DNA of 13,083 nucleotides from Candidatus Amesbacteria bacterium RBG_19FT_COMBO_48_16 (lineage in GTDB: Bacteria; Patescibacteriota; Microgenomatia; CAZETR01; Amesbacteraceae): assembly GCA_001775555.1 (NCBI GenBank), contig MEXE01000006.1, positions 1 through 13,083 of the forward strand. The letters run 5' to 3'. Both the position numbers and the translations under genes were made by a program. The notes under the pieces were generated by a model that searched no databases, was not told the origin of the DNA, and saw nothing but the letters and a program-made list of their open reading frames with translations. Below, piece after piece: positions 6,091-12,407 of this stretch. The first letter of the stretch is position 1; every line of letters starts with the position of its first letter.

Positions 6091-6747
6091 ATGCCCAGAC
6101 GTGCGTATCCATTAATATCCGGTGAAATCTATCACGTCTATAACCGCACCATTGCCAACCAATCAGCATTTACTTCAGAAAATCATTTTCAACGCGCCGT
6201 CAACCTTATTGATTTTTACTGTCGTTCCCAAACACCTATCCGTTATTCCTACTTTATCAGGCTAACTCTCAAAACCCAAACAGAAATCCTTTCCTCTCTT
6301 AGCAGCTATCGTTCGAAAATTATTTGTTTCTGTCTCATGCCTACTCATTTCCATTTTTTACTCAATCAATCCTCTGACGAGGGTATAAAAAATTTCATCC
6401 ACGATTTTCAAGACAGTTATGTTAAATACTTTAACATCCTGAACAGAAGGAATGGAGCTCTTTTCCAAGCTTCTTTCAAAGCCGTCAGAATCACGTCAGG
6501 TCCCCAGTTTCTCCACGTCAGTCGGTATATTCATCTAAATCCCTACTCTTCCGGTTTGATAAAAAACCTGAATCAGCTGGTCAAATATCGCTGGTCTTCT
6601 TTCCCCTGCTATGCTGATCAAATCAAATACGATTTTCTGAACATTCAACACCTTATGAATAATTTCACTGATTTAAATTCATTTTTATCCTTTACTTTAA
6701 ACCAGGCAGAATATCAAAAAACCTTAAATTTTATCAAACACCACTAA
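6091..6747 (+). CDS. IS200/REP-associated (HUH, Y1) tyrosine transposase
   Basis: A 218-residue protein starting MPRRAYPLISGEIYHVYNR; an in-frame GTG at 6073 lies inside the palindrome and is an unlikely start. The HUH metal-binding motif is MPTHFHFLL, and a helix with the candidate nucleophile tyrosine follows (DSYVKYFNILNRRNGALFQ). The ending VSRYIHLNPYSSGL...YRWSSFPCY is typical of the Y1 transposase family that includes REP-associated (RAYT) enzymes. Such proteins cut and rejoin single-stranded DNA at hairpins. The protein appears intact and lies directly between two identical 21-nt palindromes: the left ends 13 nt before the ATG, the right begins 3 nt after the stop. The gene is more AT-rich than uvrA, consistent with acquisition. 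No accessory TnpB is present. A RAYT-like assignment rests on the HUH motif, size and flanking palindromes. Confidence 0.9.
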   Translation: MPRRAYPLISGEIYHVYNRTIANQSAFTSENHFQRAVNLIDFYCRSQTPIRYSYFIRLTLKTQTEILSSLSSYRSKIICFCLMPTHFHFLLNQSSDEGIKNFIHDFQDSYVKYFNILNRRNGALFQASFKAVRITSGPQFLHVSRYIHLNPYSSGLIKNLNQLVKYRWSSFPCYADQIKYDFLNIQHLMNNFTDLNSFLSFTLNQAEYQKTLNFIKHH

Positions 6748-6749
6748 TC

Positions 6750-6770
6750 ATCACACACCGGGTGTGTGAT
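6750..6770 (+). repeat. Right 21-nt palindrome flanking the transposase
   Basis: Identical to the left copy (arms ATCACACACC and GGTGTGTGAT around a central G). The identity extends three bases upstream (ATC, 6747-6749) on the same side as in the left copy, so the two form direct repeats 693 nt apart. Neither copy has a mismatch, which suggests recent acquisition or selection on both. Confidence 0.9.
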
Positions 6771-6794
6771 TATCGTCAATCGAACCTTTCATTG

Positions 6795-6800
6795 TACAAT
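6795..6800 (+). promoter_or_regulatory. -10-like box before the transglutaminase-like gene
   Basis: TACAAT (5 of 6 consensus positions) lies exactly 6 nt before the ATG at 6807, so RNA would begin at or next to the start codon. There is no clear -35 box, and no Shine-Dalgarno sequence is present. Confidence 0.4.
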
Positions 6801-6806
6801 TGCTTC

Positions 6807-8666
6807 ATGAGTCCCAGATGGTTTTCTGCACTTGCCTTTTCCCTGTCTCTTTTTTTTTCAGTCTCACTCGCCCATTCTGCGCCGGACTTCAAAACTTCTA
6901 TCATTCTTGACTACAAATACCTGCCTTCCGGTAAATCGCAGGTTACCCAGCAGGTCACTCTGACCAATCTCACTTCCCAAATATATGCTTCTTCATATCA
7001 GCTTTATTTTCAGGGTGAACTGCCTAAAAATCTCCGTGCTTTTGACTCCGCGGGAAACCTGAAAACTTCAATTTCCACCGGGTCACCTGAGTCCTACCTG
7101 GTCAACATCGAGTTCAACCAACCCTTGGTAGGGCGCGATCAGACCCGCAGCTTTTCCGTAACTTATGAAGGTCAGCCGGCGGTTCAAAAAGGTCAAATTT
7201 GGGAGCTAAACCTTCCCAAGATATCCAACCCTGAATTTGCCCAAAACTATACTTTCCGCCTGCAGACTCCATCGGCCTTTGGTCAACCGGCGTATATTTC
7301 TCCGCCCCCGTCCGCCTCCTCCACCCTCCCCGGATACAACGTTTTCACTTACCCGGCCCAAGCGTTATCCCAAACCGGGGTAGTTGCCGCATTTGGCGAT
7401 CTCCAGGTTTTCAATTTTACCCTCAACTATTCCCTCCAAAATACTTCTTCGCAAAATGAACAGTTCGAAATAGCCCTGCCTCCCGATACTGCCTACCAAA
7501 AAGTTTCGTATAGCTCCATTTCCCCCTTGCCGCAAAACGTCTCTGCCGATACAGACGGCAACTGGTTGGCTGTGTTTGACATCCCGCCTAGTTCCCCGCT
7601 TTCGGTCACCGCTTCAGGCCAGGTGCATATTCTGGCCCAGCCTGATCTTCATTTTCCCGGGAATATATCACCGGATTTTCAGCCGCTTTTACAATCCGAC
7701 GATTATTGGCCTGTAAACGACCCCCGTATTACCTCCTTGTCTCAAACTTACCGTACCCCTCAGGATATTTATAATTACGTGGTCAAAACTCTGTCTTATG
7801 ATTACTCGCGTCTTGACTCATCTTCCGACCGGCTGGGGGCTCTTGGTGCCTTAGACGCTCCCGCAGCCGGTCTCTGCCGGGAGTTTACCGACCTTTTTAT
7901 CACTCTGGCCCGTGCCTCCGGGATTCCCGCCCGCGAAATCAACGGTTTTGCCTATCCCACGGATTCCCGCCTCAAACCCACCAGTCTGAAACTGGATACT
8001 CTCCACGCCTGGCCGGAGTATTGGGACCAAAATTCCAAAAACTGGATCAGCATCGATCCCACTTGGGGACGGACCACCGGCGGGATTGATTATTTCCATA
8101 AGTTTGATTTCAATCATTTTGCTTTTGTCATCCACGGCCGGGATTCTCAATACCCAGTTTCCGCCGGCCTTTACGATTCGGGTACTGCTTCAAAAGACGT
8201 TTCTGTTGAAATATCCGCCTTTACGGCCTTCCCCGAACCGTCCCCCCGCATCTCCTGGATTGCGCCGCGTCAATTGCTTCCCTGGTCTGTTTTTCCCGCC
8301 TCCGTTACCTTCTCCAACCCTTCCGGAGTAGCTCTGTATAATCTGCCCCTGAAACCCAACTTTACCCGTCTCAAGTCAACTGTTTCTCTCCCCGAAACAA
8401 TTCCGGTTTTACCTCCTTTTTCCAGGTTAGACTATCCCCTGGATCTGTCTTTTTCTCCCCTCACCACTTTTTCCGCCAAAAGCCTTTCCTTTACCCTTGG
8501 CACCCAAACGGTTAAGTATAATGTCTCTGTTAAATCTCTGTCTGCCTGGTATGTTCTCGTCATCATCGCCGCCAGCCTCGGTGTTGTCGTTATTGCGGCA
8601 GTTACCCACCACCTCTGGAGTCTATATTTTCAAAGACGTCTCCGGCGGGATTCTTTACGTTGGTAA
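6807..8666 (+). CDS. Exported, membrane-anchored transglutaminase-like protein
   Basis: A 619-residue protein. The chosen ATG gives an N-terminal signal peptide (about 1-24, MSPRWFSALAFSLSLFFSVS); the frame extends upstream to a GTG inside the right palindrome, which is unlikely. A long beta-rich extracellular region follows, then a transglutaminase-like core with a full Cys-His-Asp triad: C357 in GLCREFTDLF, H400 in LHAWPEYWD and D417 in ISIDPTWG. One transmembrane helix (about 581-601) and a basic tail (RRLRRDSLRW) close the protein, so the enzyme domain would face outward. The family includes cysteine proteases, peptide-crosslinking enzymes and amidases; the substrate cannot be told from sequence. 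Its last 50 bases or more also encode the conserved start of UvrC in another frame. Confidence 0.88.
   Translation: MSPRWFSALAFSLSLFFSVSLAHSAPDFKTSIILDYKYLPSGKSQVTQQVTLTNLTSQIYASSYQLYFQGELPKNLRAFDSAGNLKTSISTGSPESYLVNIEFNQPLVGRDQTRSFSVTYEGQPAVQKGQIWELNLPKISNPEFAQNYTFRLQTPSAFGQPAYISPPPSASSTLPGYNVFTYPAQALSQTGVVAAFGDLQVFNFTLNYSLQNTSSQNEQFEIALPPDTAYQKVSYSSISPLPQNVSADTDGNWLAVFDIPPSSPLSVTASGQVHILAQPDLHFPGNISPDFQPLLQSDDYWPVNDPRITSLSQTYRTPQDIYNYVVKTLSYDYSRLDSSSDRLGALGALDAPAAGLCREFTDLFITLARASGIPAREINGFAYPTDSRLKPTSLKLDTLHAWPEYWDQNSKNWISIDPTWGRTTGGIDYFHKFDFNHFAFVIHGRDSQYPVSAGLYDSGTASKDVSVEISAFTAFPEPSPRISWIAPRQLLPWSVFPASVTFSNPSGVALYNLPLKPNFTRLKSTVSLPETIPVLPPFSRLDYPLDLSFSPLTTFSAKSLSFTLGTQTVKYNVSVKSLSAWYVLVIIAASLGVVVIAAVTHHLWSLYFQRRLRRDSLRW
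8517..8522 (+). promoter_or_regulatory. Candidate uvrC -10 box inside the upstream gene
   Basis: A perfect TATAAT lies 28 nt before ATG 8551, within the coding sequence of the transglutaminase-like gene. No convincing -35 is seen at 16-18 nt, so it may be chance; it would allow uvrC to be transcribed independently. Confidence 0.3.
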
Positions 8667-9864
8667 AGCCAAAAATCTAAAAAATCGGGTATCTTCTTAT
8701 TTCCGCTCCCCGGAGAAGCTTGGCCTCAAGACAGCTCAGCTGGTCCGCAATATCCGTAGTCTGGAACATATTGAAGTCGGTTCGGAAACGGAAAGTTTGC
8801 TCCTGGAAGCCCGTCTTATTTCCAAATTCCGCCCTCCCTACAACTTGGCCTCCAGAGACGATAAATCTCCGTATTATATCCACATTACCCGCGAGAAATA
8901 CCCCAAACCGGTTATTACTCACCAATCCCGGAAAGCGTCAGCCGGTCCTTTCCTAACCCGCTTTATTCCTACCAGGATTTTGCGCCAGTTTCGTTCTGTT
9001 ACACCTTACTGCTCATCCCCCCGTCCCGTTACCAAACCTTGTCTCTATTCCCATCTCGGGTTATGTTCTCCCTGCCCGGGACAAAATCTCAATCCCCACC
9101 AAATTTCACTTTACCGCTCCAATATTTCCCGTCTCCGCCGCCTGCTCTCGGGTCAATATAGCTCCGTTTTGCGCTCGTTAAAAAAAGACATGCTCCTCTG
9201 TGCCAAAAAAATGGATTTCGAAGCCGCCTCTTTGCTTCGTGACCGTATTTCTGCTCTCAACCAGCTCCGATCAACACCGGTTTCTGCCGACGAATACCTA
9301 GCCAACCCCAACCTTGTTCAGGACCAGCGCCAGCAAGCTCTCAACTCTCTCCGGTCTGCCATAAACCATGAATTCATAACTGACAACCCTTTGCATCGTA
9401 TCGAAATGTACGATGTTTCCCATCTTCGCGGGCAATCCGCTACCGCCGCCATGACCGTCGCTTACGATGGTTATGTCAACTCCCGCCTTTATCGTCATTT
9501 TACTATCAAGAAAGCCCCTTCTGACAATGATGTGGGTATGCTGACAGAAGTTCTGTATCGGCGTCTCAAGCGTACCGACTGGCCTCTGCCTGACCTCATC
9601 ATCCTCGACGGTGGTAAAAGTCAATTATCAATCATAAATTCTCCATCTCTATCTCTATCACATATTCCTGTCATCGCTCTGGCAAAGCGTGAAGAAACGA
9701 TCATTATTCCGCTCTCAAGTGGTTTCAAAGAAATCCGCCTCGACCGTTCTCATCCCGGCCTCCGCCTTCTCCAGCATCTCAGGGACGAAGCCCACCGCTT
9801 CTCACGCCGCTTGCACCACAAACACCGCCTTACAAGCCAGATTTTGACTTCTGCCAAGTCTTAG
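8551..9864 (+). CDS. uvrC: UvrABC system protein C, lacking the C-terminal HhH domain
   Basis: UvrC makes both incisions flanking a UvrB-bound lesion. Domains present (numbering from 8551): GIY-YIG nuclease with GVYIFKD (23-29) and ILYVGKAKNLKNRVSSYF (from 34); a four-Cys cluster (C154, C164, C172, C175) where UvrC carries an Fe-S cluster; a UVR motif (about 209-236, MDFEAASLLRDRI) for UvrB binding; and the RNase H-like nuclease with YDVSH (D288), SDND (325-327), LDGGKSQL (D353) and RDEAH (H415). It stops after HKHRLTSQILTSAKS at about 437 residues, where most UvrC proteins (about 600) continue into a tandem helix-hairpin-helix DNA-binding domain. The start is uncertain: ATG 8551 or GTG 8581; neither has a Shine-Dalgarno site. 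A TATAAT (8517-8522) lies upstream. Either start overlaps the preceding gene. Confidence 0.93.
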   Translation: MFSSSSPPASVLSLLRQLPTTSGVYIFKDVSGGILYVGKAKNLKNRVSSYFRSPEKLGLKTAQLVRNIRSLEHIEVGSETESLLLEARLISKFRPPYNLASRDDKSPYYIHITREKYPKPVITHQSRKASAGPFLTRFIPTRILRQFRSVTPYCSSPRPVTKPCLYSHLGLCSPCPGQNLNPHQISLYRSNISRLRRLLSGQYSSVLRSLKKDMLLCAKKMDFEAASLLRDRISALNQLRSTPVSADEYLANPNLVQDQRQQALNSLRSAINHEFITDNPLHRIEMYDVSHLRGQSATAAMTVAYDGYVNSRLYRHFTIKKAPSDNDVGMLTEVLYRRLKRTDWPLPDLIILDGGKSQLSIINSPSLSLSHIPVIALAKREETIIIPLSSGFKEIRLDRSHPGLRLLQHLRDEAHRFSRRLHHKHRLTSQILTSAKS

Positions 9865-9873
9865 ACTTAGACT
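9844..9873 (+). promoter_or_regulatory. Candidate promoter for the holin-family gene, leaderless type
   Basis: TTGACT (9844-9849), an 18-nt spacer, TAGACT (9868-9873), then 6 nt to the ATG at 9880. It overlaps the 3' end and stop codon of uvrC. The spacing predicts RNA starting at the start codon. Confidence 0.4.
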
Positions 9874-9879
9874 GTTATC

Positions 9880-10290
9880 ATGCTCCGCCTTCTCCTTCGT
9901 TCTATCGCCATCAATTTAGCCAGCATTTATATTGCCGCTCAGGTTCTCTCCAGTATTATTTCCTATGTTGGTGGTACGCAGACTTTACTTTTGGCCGCTC
10001 TTACTCTGGCCGCTGTAAATCTTTTCGTCCGTCCTGTGATCAACCTGCTTCTTTTGCCTATTCATTTGGTCACTCTCGGCCTTTTCCGCTGGGTTAGCAA
10101 TTTAGTTACTCTTTATTTAGTCACTTGGTTAGTTCCCGGTATCCAAATCCATGCCTTTACTTTCCCCGGTCTCAACCTGAGGTATCTCATTATTCCTCCG
10201 CTGCATTTCTCCGCTTTCGGGGCATTTATGGTAGCCACTCTAATCCTCACCCTCATCTTCCATTTCCTTTACTGGCTTCTGCAGGACTAG
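9880..10290 (+). CDS. Phage holin family (YvlD-like) integral membrane protein
   Basis: A 136-residue, very hydrophobic protein with about four transmembrane segments, starting MLRLLLRSIAINLASIY. The central NLFVRPVINLLLLPIHLVTLGLF and the later block LVTLYLVTWLVPGI match the phage holin family 4 / DUF360-type membrane proteins (YvlD). Despite the name, members in bacterial chromosomes are not known to lyse cells, and the role is unknown. The gene starts 15 nt after the uvrC stop and ends 14 nt before secG, so co-transcription with either is possible. No ribosome-binding site is visible. Confidence 0.82.
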   Translation: MLRLLLRSIAINLASIYIAAQVLSSIISYVGGTQTLLLAALTLAAVNLFVRPVINLLLLPIHLVTLGLFRWVSNLVTLYLVTWLVPGIQIHAFTFPGLNLRYLIIPPLHFSAFGAFMVATLILTLIFHFLYWLLQD

Positions 10291-10296
10291 TATAAT
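10268..10296 (+). promoter_or_regulatory. secG promoter, leaderless type
   Basis: TTTACT (10268-10273), a 17-nt spacer, and a perfect TATAAT (10291-10296), 8 nt before the secG ATG. The -35 lies inside the preceding gene and the -10 just after its stop. The leader would be 0-2 nt. This is the best-matching promoter of the leaderless set. Confidence 0.6.
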
Positions 10297-10304
10297 CACC
10301 TCTT

Positions 10305-10517
10305 ATGAAACTCACTCTTACTCTCCTTCAACTGGTTATTGGTTTGGCTGTCACAATTCTCATTTTGATTCAAGCCAAAGGCACGGGTCTGGGCCGTACT
10401 TTTGGGGCCCAAATGTACCATTCCAAGCGCGGTGTTGAAAATCTGGTCTTTAAATCCACTATCTACCTCTCTGCCATTTTTGTCTTGACGGCTGTCATCG
10501 CCCAAATCCTGTCCTAA
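10305..10517 (+). CDS. secG: Protein translocase subunit SecG
   Basis: SecG is the small auxiliary subunit of the SecYEG channel and helps SecA-driven export across the cytoplasmic membrane. The 70-residue product has two transmembrane segments (about 4-23 and 50-69) separated by the conserved cytoplasmic loop LIQAKGTGLGRTFG...YHSKRGVENLVFK, diagnostic for SecG. Length fits short bacterial SecG proteins. The ATG is 8 nt after a perfect TATAAT and has no Shine-Dalgarno site. The next gene, a surface peptide-binding protein that itself needs export, begins 12 nt after the stop. Confidence 0.92.
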   Translation: MKLTLTLLQLVIGLAVTILILIQAKGTGLGRTFGAQMYHSKRGVENLVFKSTIYLSAIFVLTAVIAQILS

Positions 10518-10529
10518 ACCACTTTCTTC

Positions 10530-11900
10530 ATGTACAAAAAATTCAGGTTCACCCTCCGCTTCCTGGTAGCACTTATGAAAAAAAACCGTTTCGCTCTTTC
10601 ATTCGGACTGATTTTAGCTATCGCCATCTCCTGGTTGTTACCTAAATTGCTTCCCTTGACCAACCGCTTCGGCCACACCCGCCATATTGGTCTCATCGGC
10701 CGCTATACCATCACCGATCTTCCCAAGGATATTCTCCAGCGGGTCAGCTTAGGGTTAACGACCCTTGACGCTTCCGGATCTGCGTCCCCGGCTCTCGCCA
10801 CCGGCTGGCAGGCTACAGACAGCGGTAAAACATATATTTTTGATATCGATACTTCTCTTCATTGGCAGAACGGCGAACCTGTCAAAAGTCAGGATATCAA
10901 GTACAATTTTCGCGACGCAGAAATTGTTTATCCCGATTCTGGGCATTTGGTGATCAAACTCGACGATCCGTTTTCTCCCCTGCCTTCAGTCGTATCCAGG
11001 CCTGTACTCAAATCAACTGGGTTTCTGGCCCTTCTTAGCCGCCCGCGCCTGGTCGGCGTGGGCAGTTACCAAATTGGTTCTTACCGCAAAAACGGCAGTC
11101 TCTTAACGACATTGACCTTATTCCCGGTCAAACCCCGGTCAAATCTTCCCAACCTTGTATACCATTTTTTCCCTTCAGCCCAGATCGCTCGTACCGCCTT
11201 CAAAATGGGATTGGTGGACGAACTCAATCATCTCACAGATGTCGGCGATCTGGCGTCCTGGCCTAACCTCACTCTCGATAGCAACCCTCTTTTCGATAGA
11301 TTCATTGGAGTGTTTTTCAACACCGATGATCCGTTTCTGTCGGGCACTTCAGGTAAGAATTTCCGCCTGGCCCTTTCATATGCCATCGACAAAAATCGCT
11401 GGCCCCATCGGGCTTTCGGTCCCATTCCTCCTTCCTCCTGGGCTTACAATCCCGACGTCAAAAAATACGACTTTGATCTTGACCGCGCCAAAGACTTGTT
11501 ATCCAAGGTGGAGAAACTACCCGATAAGTTCACTCTCACGACTGTACCTATATATGCCGGTTTAGCCGAACAGTTGAAATCGGATTGGTCCGGTCTCGGA
11601 CTTCAGGTTTCTATTTCCATCTCTCCTGAAATACCCAATCAGTTCCAGGCCTTGTTAATCGCCCAGGCTATCCCTTCTGACCCAGATCAGTATCATCTCT
11701 GGCATTCGACCGCGGAAGTCACCAATCTCACCCGCCTCAAAAACCCCCGCATCGATAAGCTTCTCGAAGACGGCCGGACTACCATGGAGCAGAACTCCCG
11801 TAAAATCATTTATTCCGATTTCCAAAAATTTCTGGTCGAGGAATCTCCCGCAATTTTCCTTTACTATCCGGACACCTTTACCGTCTCCCGCACCCCTTGA
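10530..11900 (+). CDS. ABC transporter substrate-binding protein, family 5 (peptide-binding type)
   Basis: A 456-residue protein of the SBP family 5 (OppA/DppA-like) fold, which delivers oligopeptides or similar solutes to an ABC importer. The N-terminus has basic residues and one hydrophobic segment (about 21-42, FALSFGLILAIAISWLLPKLLP), so it is probably held in the membrane by an uncleaved signal; no lipoprotein Cys is seen. Family features include LATGWQATDSGKTYIFDI, LHWQNGEPVKSQDIKYNF, the GVGSYQI strand, FRLALSYAIDK and the AYNPDVKKYDFDLDRAKDLL region. It is shorter than typical members (500 or more). No permease or ATPase genes are adjacent, so it may be an orphan binding protein or use one encoded elsewhere. 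A second possible start is ATG 10575. Its TGA stop lies inside the -35 box of the hsp20 promoter. Confidence 0.88.
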   Translation: MYKKFRFTLRFLVALMKKNRFALSFGLILAIAISWLLPKLLPLTNRFGHTRHIGLIGRYTITDLPKDILQRVSLGLTTLDASGSASPALATGWQATDSGKTYIFDIDTSLHWQNGEPVKSQDIKYNFRDAEIVYPDSGHLVIKLDDPFSPLPSVVSRPVLKSTGFLALLSRPRLVGVGSYQIGSYRKNGSLLTTLTLFPVKPRSNLPNLVYHFFPSAQIARTAFKMGLVDELNHLTDVGDLASWPNLTLDSNPLFDRFIGVFFNTDDPFLSGTSGKNFRLALSYAIDKNRWPHRAFGPIPPSSWAYNPDVKKYDFDLDRAKDLLSKVEKLPDKFTLTTVPIYAGLAEQLKSDWSGLGLQVSISISPEIPNQFQALLIAQAIPSDPDQYHLWHSTAEVTNLTRLKNPRIDKLLEDGRTTMEQNSRKIIYSDFQKFLVEESPAIFLYYPDTFTVSRTP

Positions 11901-11926
11901 CAACCTCTTAGCACTCGTAGTATAAA
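11897..11926 (+). promoter_or_regulatory. hsp20 promoter
   Basis: A perfect -35 TTGACA (11897-11902), an 18-nt spacer and TATAAA (11921-11926). The -35 includes the TGA stop of the preceding gene, and the -10 lies in the spacer of the CIRCE operator, an arrangement suited to repression. Confidence 0.8.
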
Positions 11927-11934
11927 AGTGCTAA
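11908..11934 (+). promoter_or_regulatory. CIRCE operator (HrcA binding site)
   Basis: TTAGCACTC (11908-11916), 9 nt, AAGTGCTAA (11926-11934). This is the classic inverted repeat TTAGCACTC-N9-GAGTGCTAA with one changed base in the right arm. It covers the -10 box of hsp20, so HrcA bound here would block transcription until heat or protein damage titrates it. Confidence 0.92.
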
Positions 11935-11941
11935 AAGCTTG

Positions 11942-11966
11942 CCCCTCCTAATCTTTAGCGGAGGGG
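11942..11966 (+). repeat. hsp20 leader hairpin
   Basis: CCCCTCC (11942-11948) pairs with GGAGGGG (11960-11966); an inner TAA/TTA pairing is possible across a small bulge. It lies between the promoter and the Shine-Dalgarno site, within the predicted leader. CCTCCT (11944-11949) can instead pair with the Shine-Dalgarno AGGAGG (11971-11976). Confidence 0.7.
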
Positions 11967-11969
11967 GGA

Positions 11970-11979
11970 AAGGAGGTGA
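11970..11979 (+). promoter_or_regulatory. Strong Shine-Dalgarno site of hsp20
   Basis: AAGGAGGTGA, complementary to the usual 3' end of 16S rRNA, with the ATG 6 nt further on. It is by far the strongest ribosome-binding site in the window and contrasts with the other genes, most of which have none. Confidence 0.9.
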
Positions 11980-11985
11980 TAATAA

Positions 11986-12399
11986 ATGGCATTTGATTTG
12001 ATCACCCGCCCGTTCTGGCGCTGGCCCGCTGTTTTTGAAGACGATGAGGACTGGCTGGTACCCGCTACCGGAACTCCTGGAGGAATTACCATATCCGAAG
12101 ATGACAAAAATGTTTTTGTTTCTGCCTCACTTCCTGGAGTTGCCGAAAACGATATTGACGTCACTTTTGACAAAGGTTCTCTCTGGATCAAAGGTGAATC
12201 CAGGCAGGAAGAAGAAAATAAAAAACTCAAATACTACCGCAAGGCCACCAGTTCCTTCTCTTATCGTGTTGCCGTACCGGGAGAACTCGATCCTAATGTT
12301 GAACCGGAGTCTGCTTACAAAAATGGGGTCATTACCGTAAAATTTACCAAGACTCCCGCTTCCCAACCCAAAAAAATCGCCGTCCGATCAAAAAAGTAA
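11986..12399 (+). CDS. Small heat shock protein, Hsp20/alpha-crystallin family
   Basis: A 137-residue ATP-independent chaperone that binds unfolding proteins and forms oligomers. It has a short N-terminal arm (MAFDLITRPFWRW, with aromatic residues), then the alpha-crystallin domain (about 35-125) with VFVSASLPGVAENDIDVTF, LWIKGE, a Phe/Ser strand FSYRVAVPGELDP, and the family-typical YKNGVITVKFTK. A C-terminal IAV (I-x-V) near the end fits the oligomerisation motif. Length is normal for the family. Expression is evidently tightly controlled: consensus promoter, overlapping CIRCE operator, leader hairpin and a very strong ribosome site. Confidence 0.95.
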   Translation: MAFDLITRPFWRWPAVFEDDEDWLVPATGTPGGITISEDDKNVFVSASLPGVAENDIDVTFDKGSLWIKGESRQEEENKKLKYYRKATSSFSYRVAVPGELDPNVEPESAYKNGVITVKFTKTPASQPKKIAVRSKK

Positions 12400-12407
12400 T
12401 CGTTTTT

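Noticed and set aside
6762..6806. GTG start inside the right palindrome for the transglutaminase-like gene
   Set aside because: The ATG at 6807 directly begins a signal peptide and follows a -10-like box; the extra 15 residues are not signal-like.
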